This document shows, piece by piece, positions 1 to 11,976 of a stretch of 64,000 nt of DNA. The notes beneath the pieces are model-generated. The model did not search any database and had not been told where the DNA came from. It was given only the letters and a program-made list of their open reading frames with translations. A program made the position numbers and the translations under genes. The stretch is from positions 555,501 through 619,500 of the forward strand of contig JAKIMF020000004.1 in the NCBI GenBank assembly GCA_022605425.2. Direction: 5' to 3'. This DNA is from Hamiltosporidium tvaerminnensis (taxonomy: Eukaryota; Microsporidia; Dubosqiidae). How positions within the stretch are numbered: position 1 is the stretch's first letter; every line of letters begins with the position of its first letter.

Positions 1-2224
1 GAGCTCAAATTCTAGAAGTTCGCAATACTAGGAAAAATTTAACTATTTGTCATTCCGTATATTTCTAAATAGAAGGCCAGGTATTATTTAAGGGAAAAGA
101 TTGCTATTGTATGTATTTTAAGTTAGCGACGAAAATTGTGTGTTTAAGTTTCTGATTGGTCGACTGCTTTAGAACTTAATCTTTATACTCTAATATGCCT
201 TAAAAAAATATAAAAAGAGTAGATTTTGTTTTTCTAGATATAGAATATTGTCAAAATTTAAAAGTAATGTATAGAATCAATAATTTGGCAGTAAACAGTT
301 CATCTTATCATGATAAAATCAATTTAAACCTAAATAGGTCATCGGATCTAAAAATTTTAATAAAAAAATTGAAATATAATTTGATCTATCAATATTTTTT
401 GAAAAACACTAGCAGTGATTTTTTAGTAATATTTTGTAAGAAAAATGACTTTAATATCTTTTATCTGAAAGTTGTATAGATTTACTGAGCTACAACCTCA
501 AATGAACTAATAAGAAAGAGATATGTATAAAAATTGTAAGAGCAAATTATTGGTTTTGTTCGAAAATACAAAGCTCCTTGTAACAAGACTAGGATTGGTA
601 TTTAATTATAAAGGTAGCAATTTTTATAAAATTAGGCCAAAATCGGCTGATGATATAGCGAATTTTTAGCAAAATGCTTTAATTCTCAAAAGTTTAAATC
701 TTAAAAAAATATTTGGGTGAATAAAAAGTAAGGAGTGCACTGTATATAGCTCATCTAAAGGGATGCAAAAAATCTCTGTCGAAAGCTGTGAAATGCGCCG
801 AAATACACTAAATATAAGAACTCTATTCAATTTAATTAATAATTTAGAGGTTATTTGACATTCTAATTGTAGGTATTCTGGAAAAAATGGATTGTTTTAT
901 CAGGTTAAATCCCGAAAAAAACATAACTTTGTACTAAAATTGATTATTTTAGACCAATGTTCAATGAGCATCCATGTTTATAGCGAAATTACGTTTAAAA
1001 GACCTTCACAGTTGATTTGAAACAATTATATCATTAATATTTTAAATTATCATGAATATATAAAGCATTTAAATAAGTGCAAGAATGTCTAATGCGATAG
1101 TAATTTTTACACTTATTTGACATCAAAATATTCCATATAAGTCAAATAGATAACAAAACAAAGTTTTAAAACAAAAATTGGCATCGAACTAAAAATTTAT
1201 CAAACAGGGAAATGTAAATAATGTATTCCTAATTTTGAAAACCAGAAAGAATAAGTTAATTTAGGATAATATAAAATGGTTTGGATAAATCATATCAAGC
1301 CAGTCGAAAACAAATATCTAATACATAGGAATGAAAGAAGGTATTTTGGGTTGCTGATAAATGCCCTAATATGTTAATATTGAAAATATTTGGCTATTTA
1401 TAGAATAATTCTTAGGATTTAATGTACCAGTTTTTGGAAGTAATATTTGATATGGATTCATTTACTTAGAATTAAAAGTCTACAAAGTGAATTAGGAATA
1501 ATTTCATTGTGTAAATTTTTCAATCTGTGTATGTAAAAGTATATTTTAAAACAAAATAAAATTTAATGATGAACTATGAGATAATGGATCTGATATTATA
1601 AGATTATTGAAAAATAAAAGCCTTTGGTATAGAAATCATAATTTCTCATAATAATAATTCTATTTCGGTACGACTAAAAGAAATTTAAAAAATAAAATTT
1701 AAATCTTCATTTAATATTTTGTGTATATGTTTTGTTGAATAAACAATCTGAATGCAAACATTCTGGTTAATTTGCTATCTAATAACATAAGACATCCAAT
1801 AGATTACCTTTAAATACGGAATAACAGAGGAAAATATATGCGGTCTATAAAAGATAAAATATAGAGACATCTTTCGACGTACAAAGATCAGTAGTTCCCA
1901 TTTAATGCCGAAGGTCTCTGAGGGGTATATATGAAGGCTATACTAATTCGGATACACAATAAAAACATGCCATAGTCATACAAGTAAACCAATCAGTAGT
2001 TTTTTTGGAACCTAAAAGCATCAAAGAATTGAAATTTATTGTAAAGATATGAATAGAAGCTCTTAATAAATCTAATTTTAGAAATAATTTTATTCTAAAA
2101 CAGAGCCAATTAAATTGGAATGATATAGCATTAAACAAATAAAAAAAACTGGTAATAAATTTTTTTTGCAAAAAAACGACTAAAAATCTTAATTCAAAAC
2201 ATAAAACATTTAAAACAAGTATTT
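1..2224. other. gene-free AT-rich stretch
   Basis: I see no gene here. Open frames are short, have no CCC start signal and resemble no family. No tRNA or rRNA was recognised. A slightly GC-richer patch near 1875-1930 has no coding sense. Confidence 0.6.
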
Positions 2225-3637
2225 TTAATTTTTACCAAGAAACATATTAAGTTGATCTACCATGTCCTTCGGTAGAACACCATTCGCTTTTTGTCTTAGT
2301 TTGGCTTTTTGTGTTGTTGTCATTTTTGTTGGGTCCATATTAAACAAATCCATCATTCCAGGATTATTACCTACTTTCTTCATAACAGAATTTATTGTTT
2401 TAAATTGAACAAAAAAATTTTGTACATTTTCAACGGATGTTCCACTTCCCTTTGCTATTCTAAAAATCCTAGAAGGTTGCTTCTCAAAAAAGCTTCCATC
2501 GCTATTTAATTCCTTTTCTGTCAAAGAATCAAAAATATAAATCATTTTTCTAAAATCCTTTTCATCTGGAATAGGCATATTAGAAAAACCAGGTATCATT
2601 GATAGCATCTTACTCATCGGTCCTAAACTCATAATTTGTTGAAATATATCATAATAGTCTCCTAGTGTAAAATTACCGCTTCCTATTTTTTTCATCATTT
2701 CTTTTTCATCAATATTTAATTTTTTTACAGTTTCTACCAAACCTTCTACATCACCTAATCCAAACATTTTATTTATAAAACGTTCTGCATCAAAAGATTC
2801 AATATCATCCATATTTTCACCGATACCTACAAATTCAATAGGACACCCTGTACTAGCTACTGAGCTAAGTGCCCCACCACCATTTTTCGCACCATCTAAC
2901 TTAGTTATAATTATTGAACCTACATCTACTTCATTTTTAAATCCGATGGCTTGTATTTCAGCTGACTGTCCAATACCTGCATCACAAATTAATACAATTT
3001 TAGTTGGAGTGACTTTAGTAATAATATTTTTCATTTCCTGAAACAATTCTCTTTCTTGTGTGTGTCTACCGCTCGTATCAATTATAATCAAATCAAATTT
3101 GTCTTTTTTAAACCTTTCAAAACCTTCAACTGCAACTTTCACAGGATCGGGATCTGAACTTCCAAAATATGGAACTTTTATTTTCAAAGCATTTTGTTTG
3201 ATCTGATCAAAGGCTCCTGCCCTAAATGTGTCTGCACATACGATTCCTGTTTTAAATCCTTTCTTTTTATAATAGTTGGCATATTTACAGACTGTTGTAG
3301 TTTTTCCACTTCCTTGTAATCCAACGAAAACTACCACATTGGTTTTATTTCTTTCAAGTTTTATTGGCGCACTTTTTGGATCCAACATTTTTAAAAGTTC
3401 ATCGTAAACTGCATTGTAGACAAGTTTACCCTTATTAACACCAGCTGGTATTTCTTTAGAAAATACATTTGCACGAATATTTTGTTTTAAAACATCTACG
3501 TATTTTGGACTGACATTTGAAGAAAGAAGTTGATTACAGATATCATGTAATGTTGCTTCTATTTTAGAATCAGTTACTTGTGTTTTTAAAAGTGAATTTA
3601 GAGACGAAGCAATGGATTTTCCTAAATCAAAAATCAT
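2225..3637 (-). CDS. SRP54: signal recognition particle 54 kDa subunit (SRP54)
   Basis: GTPase subunit of the signal recognition particle. It binds signal peptides and SRP RNA and delivers ribosomes to the ER by pairing with the receptor GTPase. The 470-residue length is usual for eukaryotic SRP54. The order is N domain (about 1-88), G domain (about 98-300) and M domain (about 325-470). Visible motifs are the P-loop GLQGSGKTTT (106-115), DTFRAGAFDQ (136-145), DTSGRHTQE (187-195), TKLDGAKNGGGALS (245-258) and, in the M domain, LGPMSKMLSMIPGF and RIFRIAKGSG. Small departures from the usual text (HTQE for HKQE, DAGIGQ for DGAIGQ-like) look like lineage drift. The ATG is preceded by CCCC five nt upstream (3643-3646). 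The gene is divergent from the Med18-like gene across a 233-nt spacer. Identification is firm. Confidence 0.97.
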   Translation of the reverse strand: MIFDLGKSIASSLNSLLKTQVTDSKIEATLHDICNQLLSSNVSPKYVDVLKQNIRANVFSKEIPAGVNKGKLVYNAVYDELLKMLDPKSAPIKLERNKTNVVVFVGLQGSGKTTTVCKYANYYKKKGFKTGIVCADTFRAGAFDQIKQNALKIKVPYFGSSDPDPVKVAVEGFERFKKDKFDLIIIDTSGRHTQERELFQEMKNIITKVTPTKIVLICDAGIGQSAEIQAIGFKNEVDVGSIIITKLDGAKNGGGALSSVASTGCPIEFVGIGENMDDIESFDAERFINKMFGLGDVEGLVETVKKLNIDEKEMMKKIGSGNFTLGDYYDIFQQIMSLGPMSKMLSMIPGFSNMPIPDEKDFRKMIYIFDSLTEKELNSDGSFFEKQPSRIFRIAKGSGTSVENVQNFFVQFKTINSVMKKVGNNPGMMDLFNMDPTKMTTTQKAKLRQKANGVLPKDMVDQLNMFLGKN

Positions 3638-3870
3638 TCGAAGGGGTTCTTCTAGCTTTATTTATTGCAATGTTTTAAAAAATGGACAAATAAAAAAATT
3701 CAGATAAGAAAGAAATATTTAAATAAAATAAATGAAAGACAAAAAAAATATTCATAATTTTAATTTTCATTGAAATCTGAAGTATTCATCAAATCTTTTG
3801 AAACATAAAAATCCGCTTCAGAAGCATTTTTTGAATTTAAAAAATATATTTGAATAAAAATGACCCTTGG
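3638..3870. promoter_or_regulatory. divergent promoter spacer with CCC signals at both ends
   Basis: AT-rich spacer between two divergent start codons. CCCC (read on the minus strand) lies at 3643-3646, five nt before the SRP54 ATG. CCC lies at 3864-3866, four nt before the ATG at 3871. Both promoters must lie in or next to this stretch. No TATA element can be singled out in such AT-rich DNA. Confidence 0.6.
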
Positions 3871-4464
3871 ATGTATGAGTGTTCCTTGTATGGTATGACT
3901 ACACAATTAAAGCATCTGCATATGATACTATCGTATAAAAATTTTATACCTCAAAAAATAGCCAGAATCGATACATATCTGAAATCAAAAGATCATAAAA
4001 TTATTTTACAATCGTGTAGTAATTCAAATTTCTTAATTTACAAAAATGAACCAGATCCGACAAAGACACTAAAAACAATTATAAATAAAATAAATCGAAG
4101 TGAAGTTTTGAACTGTGAAGATACAATTTCTTTTTTAAATTTAGCAAATTTTAAACAGGAAAAAAAACTTTTTGTAGAGGGAATTGAATATGTGAAAGAC
4201 AATATTCATATTGAAGTAACCGTACATAGTATAACAAATAGCGAAATAATAATTAACGAAGCTTTTATGGAAAATTTCATTCGTAATTATATGACTAATG
4301 AAATTGATAATTCATTGTTCAATTCGTGTGAGACATTCTTTGTTAAAATTTATACTTTTGCACAAACTTCAGAAGAAGGAGAGAATTTGGTTTTTTCCGA
4401 ATCAATTAATCTTAAAAAATATATTAATTTGCAAAAACCACCCGTAAATTTCTTTAAAAAATAA
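3871..4464 (+). CDS. MED18: probable Mediator complex subunit 18 (Med18/Srb5-like)
   Basis: The 197-residue product begins MYECSLYGMT, like the N terminus of fungal and animal Med18 (M-x-E-x-SL-x-G). It ends with a strand-rich section closing in NLKKYINLQKP, which resembles the C-terminal LKPLVHLEK-type segment of Med18. Med18 sits in the Mediator head with Med20 and links activators to RNA polymerase II. The open frame extends upstream to a TTG at 3850, but ATG 3871 is chosen because CCC stands four nt before it and because Med18 proteins start with this motif. The middle of the protein is divergent, so the call rests on both ends and on total length. The alternative is an unrelated protein with a chance N-terminal match; a profile search would settle it. 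Confidence 0.62.
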   Translation: MYECSLYGMTTQLKHLHMILSYKNFIPQKIARIDTYLKSKDHKIILQSCSNSNFLIYKNEPDPTKTLKTIINKINRSEVLNCEDTISFLNLANFKQEKKLFVEGIEYVKDNIHIEVTVHSITNSEIIINEAFMENFIRNYMTNEIDNSLFNSCETFFVKIYTFAQTSEEGENLVFSESINLKKYINLQKPPVNFFKK

Positions 4465-7400
4465 ATCAAATTTTAAAAACAGTTTTATAATTTAAGAAAA
4501 TAAAAATTAGAGGTTTAACTTACTATTTACTGTTACACACTAATAAATCTCATGTATAATAGATTCTGGTTATTGCCTTAAATATTTTAATTTTTAGACA
4601 CCCTTTGTTTTATACATTCCTCTATTCCAATGCCAAAATTATTAATCTTCCGATAAATATTCCATTCTATATTGCTGATCAGTAATATTTTAACATTTAT
4701 TTTTTATAAAATATGTTAAGCGCTGTTGATATTAACATGAATCAAACGAGATTTATTGTTTCACTTTCCGTTTCTTTTTTTTGCTTTTTTAATTCTTTCA
4801 AAGTATAATGGCATTGCAAATTTTTAGAAAAATACACTGATGATTATCTAAAAATCACAAACTGGTTTGAAACCTTGTTTATTCCTTTTATTTTCTTTTT
4901 AAGTTTTTATTTTATCTATAGATAACTACGATTTAATTGAACGCCAAAGACATGGTAGTTATGAAAACAGATAGGAAAGAATTTTTCACACTAGATTTGA
5001 AAATCTGTAAGAATTTTGGATTATGTAGATAGATTTCTGCGTTACATCAATCAAAATGATCACCTTTTTTGATTCTGAGTACCTTAAACAATTATAAAAC
5101 TAAAACATGTGGTTTTATGACTAAAAAAGAATCGCATTAGCAAAAGATCTATTGACATTTTTCTTTATTAACTTTGGTGTTCCAGTTGCAATGTCGGTTT
5201 ATAGCGAACTAAATTTAAAATTAACTTTTTTAACGTTTTGTTTGATTTGGTTAAGTTATATACGAGAAAACCCAGCAAAAAAGTATAAAGCCAACTTTAA
5301 CGTGTAATTAAGAAATCATAAGGGATTTATAGAAAATAGCATAGCCGATAGGAAATTATCTATTTTGCAATGTAGCCATTGTTTTTGCCATACAATAGTA
5401 TATTACTTAGTAGAACAAACAAATTTGAATTTAGGCTTTTTTAGAGAACCAAATTTAATAATCCACTTTCTGGAAGCATAATAATTATAAAATAAACTTT
5501 ATCATAATCCTTCTATTAATTTAGGGTTATTTGTTGTTCTTTCACTATGATAATCAAGGAGGTTCATAGTAGGGCTAATATCACTTCTGAGGAACAGAAC
5601 AATCCACCGAGCGAGCAACACCTGCAACTATTATAATAATTTGTTGTACTATGAACTATAGAAGATTTGTTGTGTAAGTAATGTTTAAATCTCTTAATTA
5701 TATAGAAAGAATTGCAGAGAGCTAAAATTTATCAGATTCATTAGGAATTAATGCAGGAAATATAAGACACAAAAAGACCTTTGAACTAATACAAAGACGA
5801 AAATACCGTCTTTTGACTTCTTTTTTAATAATTCAATTACTGCTATTGAAGACAGCTTGATGAGCATCATGGTTTAAGTAAAAAATAGCGATGGTGACGT
5901 AATAACATAATTTAAGACCCTGGTAAAACGCGTTAAAATTTAAATTTTTTTGCGGTTATAATATTAGGTCGAACAGAAAAATCACATCTAAAACCATCTG
6001 CCCGGCAATAAGTTGGAAAAATTACTGGAAGAATCATTTTTGACATTTTTTTAAAATAAACCACTCCGGTTTTATGCGGAGATCCTCTATAAACCAGAGC
6101 AAAACCGATCAAAGAAACAAATGGGAAAATAAGAGACTGATCCAAAACTTAAGGACATAGAATGGTAACATAACCACCGTTAATAAAACTTAAAAGTAAG
6201 ACGTTGAAGAGAAAAATAGCTGACATCTGAAACATTAAATGGTTTGTCCTATAAAATCGGCTTTATGTGAAGGAGGAATAGACCCGTAAAATTTCAGAAT
6301 ATTTACCACTAACAGAATATGTTTGCTTCCATTTGTTCATACTTCGTACCGATAGGTCAAAGAGAACTGGAATGAGTTAGTAAGTAAGTATAATATTCAA
6401 CACTTTTTTATTGAAGAAATGTTGACTATAAAGCTATTTTTTTTCTTTTTTATCTTTTAAAGGTTTTTTTTGAAGCAGATTAGACTTTATAAGTATATAA
6501 GCGCTTTTAATTTTTATATAGCTACATTTAGGACTAAATCTATTTCTTTTTTGCAATTTATGTGACTTTTAATAGTAAATAAATGTAGAATAACCAGAAA
6601 TTTAGAAAAATAAGAAACAATGGAGTTTTGAAATTATTAGAAATAGAGGGCAGCTAGAAATACATAATAAGTAAAGTGTAGAATGATAAAAGAATAAGGC
6701 GAGTCATTTTAGATAAAACCTTATCAAACATCAATATTCTTACAAAGATTTTACGAATATTTTAATCATTTAAGAGGATAGATGTATAATTTTGGAAGAT
6801 CTTATTGATTCTATTCGGAAAAAAAACAAATTTTATTGTGATCATAAAGTCAAATTTTTTTTGAATGATCTAAAATACTATCAAAAGAATTCCTTAAATT
6901 TGTGTGGTTTTTAATGCCTTTTTTTACTTGAAATTATAAAGAATTGAAATGAAAAAGAGATATTGAACCATAAATAAGATATTTCATTTGAAATTGATTC
7001 AAACCATCGGTAAAAAAGTATATGAGAAAGATTTTATACTCCAGAATTCCATAATAAATTTTAATGAAAGAATTTAGGTTTTTTATTAAAAATAAACTGT
7101 TTTTAGTAAAGAATGTCTTTCATAATTCGTGAAAATAAAATTTAAATTATTGAATTATATTTGCAAATACTGTATTAGTATCTCAGGTATAGCCAGAAAT
7201 GGAATGAGGATTTAGCCATGATGCGATTCGATACTTCTTCATACTAGTGATTATGATTTCCTTTACGAAACTATAATTATTCGCAATTCTTTCACTATAC
7301 CTAAATCGAAACGTCTTGAAGCACTTTCTGCTTGTCATAAAAGGCGACTACAAAGGACTTGTGCCCTATATTGGGGTTGGGAGTAGGGCTAACAACCCAC

Positions 7401-8536
7401 CTTTTAAAACCACCTTGTTACAAAACCCGAAAAGGTAAACAAATCTACTAGAAAAGACCCGGTTGGAGGTATTACGGAATGGCAGAAAAGACTCGTGCGA
7501 GGCTGTAGTGCCGACGATGAATTTAAAGGTACCATTTTGGCATTTGCATCAAAAATTTGTTTTAATTAGTTTAAACCTAAATCACTATGAGTTTAACATA
7601 TATTTCAAATATATTTAGATTTTTTAAAAAATTTAAGTTATAAAGATAGTCTGGATCTATTTCCGGGATAGAATGGTCAAGATATAACATGGAAAATGGC
7701 CAAAGAAGACAAATATGCTTGAAAACAGAGGCTAGATAGGTTTTTGATTTTTTTAACATTCGAATATCATTTCATATAATCTAGGAAAAATTCACCAGGC
7801 AAAACATAATGTTAATACATATGATTAAAAGTATCATTTAAAGAAGACAAGAATTTGAGGAATGCACACACTTCTTTAATCGCTTTCTAATGAAAACATG
7901 TGGCTACATTAAAACTATTTCACATCAAAAAGCAGCTAAATTCAAAATATTACATTATTGAACGCAAGTGAAAAAAAATAAATTATTGTACATAAATATT
8001 ATAAACATACATAAATAAGCAGTGTAACAGAGGAAAAAATATATTAACATTATAATGAAAATTTTTATATAGTTTTCCCTTAAATTTAAGCTTCTTTTTT
8101 ATAAGATTCAAATGCATTCTTCTTGGTATTTTTAGCAATAAATTTGTCGGCAAAACAAACCAAATCCAATATTCATCCATTAAGTATATTATTTGAGTTT
8201 AAAAGTGATTCATCTGAGAGAAATATTTGATTTAGCATACAAACACCACTGTAAAAGGATTGTTTTATTTGGTTTACAAAACTACTTTTATTATTTAAAA
8301 TTCTATGTTTTAGTAGTACTATTTTTTTGCTTTTCATAAATTCTTTGACTACTTCAAATAAGTATTCCCTTGTTAAAAGATTGTTTAAAATTAAACTTCG
8401 AATTCGCTATTTATATTTTTGATATTTAAACATAAATTATTAGACAAAAAACAAAAAAATTAATGTATAAAATGTTTTTATTATTTTTGATTCTTTTGTA
8501 ATTTAATTTAAAAATAAATGACAAAAAATTTATAAT
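4465..8536. other. 4-kb gene-free stretch
   Basis: No supported gene. Frames at 5933-6145, 7577-7759 and 7983-8180 (all minus) are short and resemble nothing. The only recognisable content is the 210-nt repeat at 7312-7521. A weak inverted pair (around 5567 and 5648) surrounds a GC-richer patch of unknown origin. Confidence 0.55.
7312..7521 (+). repeat. short interspersed repeat family 2, copy 1
   Basis: About 210 nt of GC-richer sequence shared with 42284-42516 (+) and 48777-48983 (-). Common landmarks in order are AGGCGACTA, a G-rich stretch followed by GTAGGGCTAACAACCCA, AAACCCGAAAAGGTAAAC, AAAAGACC(C)GGT, and finally GCTGTAGTGCCGACGATGAA. The copies end in short GAT/GAA-type trinucleotide runs, as the 3' ends of some non-LTR retrotransposons and SINEs do. 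The copies differ at many positions, so insertion is not recent. No coding capacity is seen. Confidence 0.7.
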
Positions 8537-9436
8537 TTATTCGTCTAAAAAAGAAACACCGTCGAAAATACCATCGACGATGTTGAACGCAAGTATTTCA
8601 GTGGTTGACATGGATGTTATATCCCCTCGATTTCGAGCAGCTTGTATTTTTTTTAATGTGTTAACATTCGAACTGTTCAAATCGTGTACAGTAAGAAGCG
8701 GCACTGTTGATATTTTTTCGTTTGGCCTGCTACTAAATTTTTTTTCTTTATCTGCGATTTCATTATTATTTATTGTGATTTCTTCGATTTTTACAGTTTT
8801 CTGTATCTGTTTTTGATTTTTCAATATCGAGTTGTAATTTTTTTTAGGAATATCATTTTCTTCATTATGAATATGAGAGTTTTCCTTTTCGACACAGGTT
8901 TTAGGCTTTAAAATGCCCTTAGTATCAACATCCTGAATTACGCTAGGTCTTTCTAATTCTGCAACCATATCAAAAGCTTCTAAATTGAGTGGAAATCCAA
9001 GATATGTACATATGTCTTTAAAACATATGTTTCTTCGAATTTGGAATACAAAATTTTCAATAAATATATGTATTTTATATGTTGTCATAGCAAATATTTT
9101 ATAATATCTTTGCCAAAGGGAATAACTAATGGATCTATTTCTACATTCGAGACCTCCCAGAACAAAAATAGGCAGCAAATATTTTTTATACAAAAACAGG
9201 ATGATAACTTTAATTATTTCCTTGGTTTGTAATATAAAAAAACAATGTATTCGGACGGCAAATATTATTACTTTTACAACTGGATTTAAAATATAACAGA
9301 TAAAAATGTCTATAAATTTCATAATTTTCGTAATCAAATTGTATTCAATGCCGATATTTATCAAGTATAAAATTGATTTTAAAACTTCAGATGGAATAGT
9401 AAAAAAAATCAAGATTATTATATTGTCGATGCGCAT
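8537..9436 (-). CDS. unknown multi-pass membrane protein
   Basis: I do not recognise this 299-residue protein. The first ~100 residues hold about three strongly hydrophobic segments (near 5-25, 40-65 and 75-95). A basic/aromatic middle follows to about 160. Then comes a hydrophilic tail rich in K, E, N and S, with a more conserved-looking end that includes ITSMSTTEILAFNIVDGIFD. An open frame this long is not expected by chance in DNA this AT-rich, so I take it as real. No CCC signal precedes the ATG, unlike most genes here, so the true start could be a later Met. Plus-strand frames inside it look like shadows. Confidence 0.6.
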   Translation of the reverse strand: MRIDNIIILIFFTIPSEVLKSILYLINIGIEYNLITKIMKFIDIFICYILNPVVKVIIFAVRIHCFFILQTKEIIKVIILFLYKKYLLPIFVLGGLECRNRSISYSLWQRYYKIFAMTTYKIHIFIENFVFQIRRNICFKDICTYLGFPLNLEAFDMVAELERPSVIQDVDTKGILKPKTCVEKENSHIHNEENDIPKKNYNSILKNQKQIQKTVKIEEITINNNEIADKEKKFSSRPNEKISTVPLLTVHDLNSSNVNTLKKIQAARNRGDITSMSTTEILAFNIVDGIFDGVSFLDE

Positions 9437-10388
9437 TTTTGTTACTACTATTATTTCCGTCTATTATATTTTTCTGAAAATAGAGAACAAATTAGATTTG
9501 AAACTATTCCCCTTATCTATGATATCAAATAAATTGGTAAATTTTATCAAAATTCTGAAAATAATTTATCATAAAAACAAACCAATAAAATTTTCTGTGT
9601 ATTAATCTAGTTGAGAAAAACATGAAACTTAATATACTAAAAAATGCACAATTTTAGATCTTTATTATTTTCGAAACAACCTAAATTAATCTTTAGGATT
9701 TATAATGATGGATTTAAAAGTCAAAAACGGTCTTTTATATGATTATTCTTAACACTTTGTTCACCAATATACATTATTCTAAAAAATCTATGCCTAAATT
9801 ACTTTTTCTGGATCTGAGAAGGCTTTGAAAACCTCATTAAGTTTTGTTTTTATTTAATAATTGCCTTGTGTATTAATTTGGTTCATTATCCTTTTTTTTG
9901 CTAGAATAATTTACATCTGGATAACAAAGTTAAAACACAGAAGATCTTTTCGGCTGCTAGATCACATAAAGGAAGAAAATTACATTAAGGTTTTTTTTGA
10001 GAGGAAGCATAACAAATTCAGAGGAAAAATTTTTAATTTTAATATATTAGCATACTAATTACTAAAAAACTTAAAGAAGAAATAATAAAAAGTATTTAAT
10101 TTTTGGTTCAAAATACGGTTTTTTGGTTCTTATATGTTTTCCCTGTTAATTTACCTATTTCACTTTCATTTTATAAGTACGAAAGTTCATGGGATTGATT
10201 TTTTTCCAGAGAAATAATTATAATATGCCAAAAAAACCTGAACGCCTATTTTCTTAATGAAATTATTTACATATAGAACGTATTAATTTAATGTGTCGCA
10301 ATGTGTATAATAATTATATGTTGTTAACATATAGTCTAGGTCATTTTAAAAAATATTGTCTACATATAACAAAAGGATTAAATTTACA

Positions 10389-11691
10389 AAGGCAATTCAA
10401 AAAAATTCTGGCCCTTCTATTTAATATTTAGTTGTCTCCACGCGCAAGTAAAATAGCTTAAACGCGTTTGCATAGACGTAAAAAGTTTTTTCACTAAGGC
10501 AATAGGAATTTATTTCTGAATTTCGATGGATTTTTGCTTTACCCCATGCTTATTTTTGACACTAAAATTACCTAATTTTTTTCACTTAAGTCCAAGATGT
10601 TATATTGGGTCTGAATCAAGTAATTGGGATGCCTAAAGAAGTATTTAAGTTCCTATTCTTTCAAAATATTCCACTGCAACCTTTGATGTATATTTAGAGC
10701 CATTATCTCGCTACTAAATATACTTATCTAAACCCATATTTTTAGCAGATGATTCTAAATTATTTGCAGAAAAACCAAAATATGGAATCAATTCATAGAT
10801 TTATCAATCAGTGGCCAGTTGCGAAACCTTGATAGGATATACATCCCAAACATAATATTTCCTCCATTGTGCTTAACTGTTGGTGTAATGATATATTCAG
10901 CATTTGGCTGTTCTCTCTGTTCCCTCAATACATAAACCTTAAAACTGAATTAAACAAGTTGAACTTACGTTCAAAACTAAATATTGTGCGTTTTCAATCG
11001 CCATCTAAAATTGATAAAAACGATTTTTAAATTTTAAATCTAACAACCATATATTTGGTGACAAAAATGATTTTTGAGCAAAGGAACGGGCATAGATACC
11101 TACTGTTTTTCGGTTATTTCTTATAGTTTCGACATTATCCTTATAACTAGATAATCCTTCCAAATTTCTAGTAATTTCTGCGAAACTTATTTTGGATTTT
11201 TTCTTTATAAATAAGAAATTCTATTGGTCATGGTAATATTTATAAGAATTGGTCTTCTAGATCTATGCTAAAGAGTTGTAATTTTTATATGTATATACTT
11301 AGTAAAGTATAATCAACTCTAACCCTAGCTATTGTAAGGAATTCGAAAAAAAAGCTTATTAAATAACCTTCTTAACTCAACTATATTATAGCTATCTATC
11401 TTCCTGTATGGCTGGAAATAGATCATTAAAAGTTATGTAAAACCTAACATACATAATTACTGATCTATGACACAAAAGGCTTATTAATTTTTAGGTATCT
11501 GGATTTTTTTGAAATTTTAAAAAGATATATGTAAAGTGTTTACTAAAGATTATCGACAACTAAACAAAGAATAATATAGGAATACATATTTTAACTCATT
11601 ATATACTATAAAAAGATTTAGAGTTCCTATTAAAAAAATTTGAAAATTTAGAATTTTTTGAGTGCCCGGACATTTTTTTTGACATACTGTA
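10389..11691 (-). mobile_element. decayed Tc1/mariner transposon
   Basis: Read on the minus strand with several frameshifts and stops, this region follows a Tc1-family transposase in order: KFNLF (the SDESKFNLF region) near 10950; PTVKHNGGNIMFG (typical PTVKHGGGSIMVWGC) near 10850-10890; RDNGSKYTSK (typical QDNDPKHTSK) near 10680-10710; and a degraded DWPSQSPDLNPIE region near 10600-10640. A terminal-repeat-like sequence starting TACAGTATGTCAAA, read inward, lies at 11660-11691. A degraded counterpart lies around 10389-10416. The ~1.3-kb span is the normal size of a Tc1 element. It cannot encode an active transposase. Confidence 0.8.
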
Positions 11692-11950
11692 TTGAAGATC
11701 TCAAGACCGAAACTGCAGAAATTATAAAATCAAAATTTAAGGAATATATTTTCGATTATATTAAAAATTTATGTGGGTAAATTTTATACGAAAATATAAC
11801 ATAAAAAGTTTGTAATGAGATAAAAAGACACATTATATTAAAATGAATTTATATTCTATAAAATTCCGAGACTTAATTTCAGATAATTATCAAAATATTC
11901 TTTAAATCTATGTAGAAGAATAACCAAAATATATCTTAAGAATATTAAAA

Positions 11951-11976
11951 TCTTTAAATCTTTAAATCTTTAAATC
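11951..11976. repeat. short octanucleotide repeat
   Basis: About three head-to-tail TCTTTAAA units. A simple-sequence run of no evident function. Confidence 0.8.

Noticed and set aside
5933-6145. 70-codon minus-strand frame with mixed composition
   Set aside because: Looks somewhat protein-like but matches no family, has no start signal and is isolated; possibly part of a decayed transposon.
9306-9605. 99-codon plus-strand frame
   Set aside because: It overlaps the 5' end of the 299-residue membrane-protein gene on the other strand. It has no CCC signal and no family resemblance.
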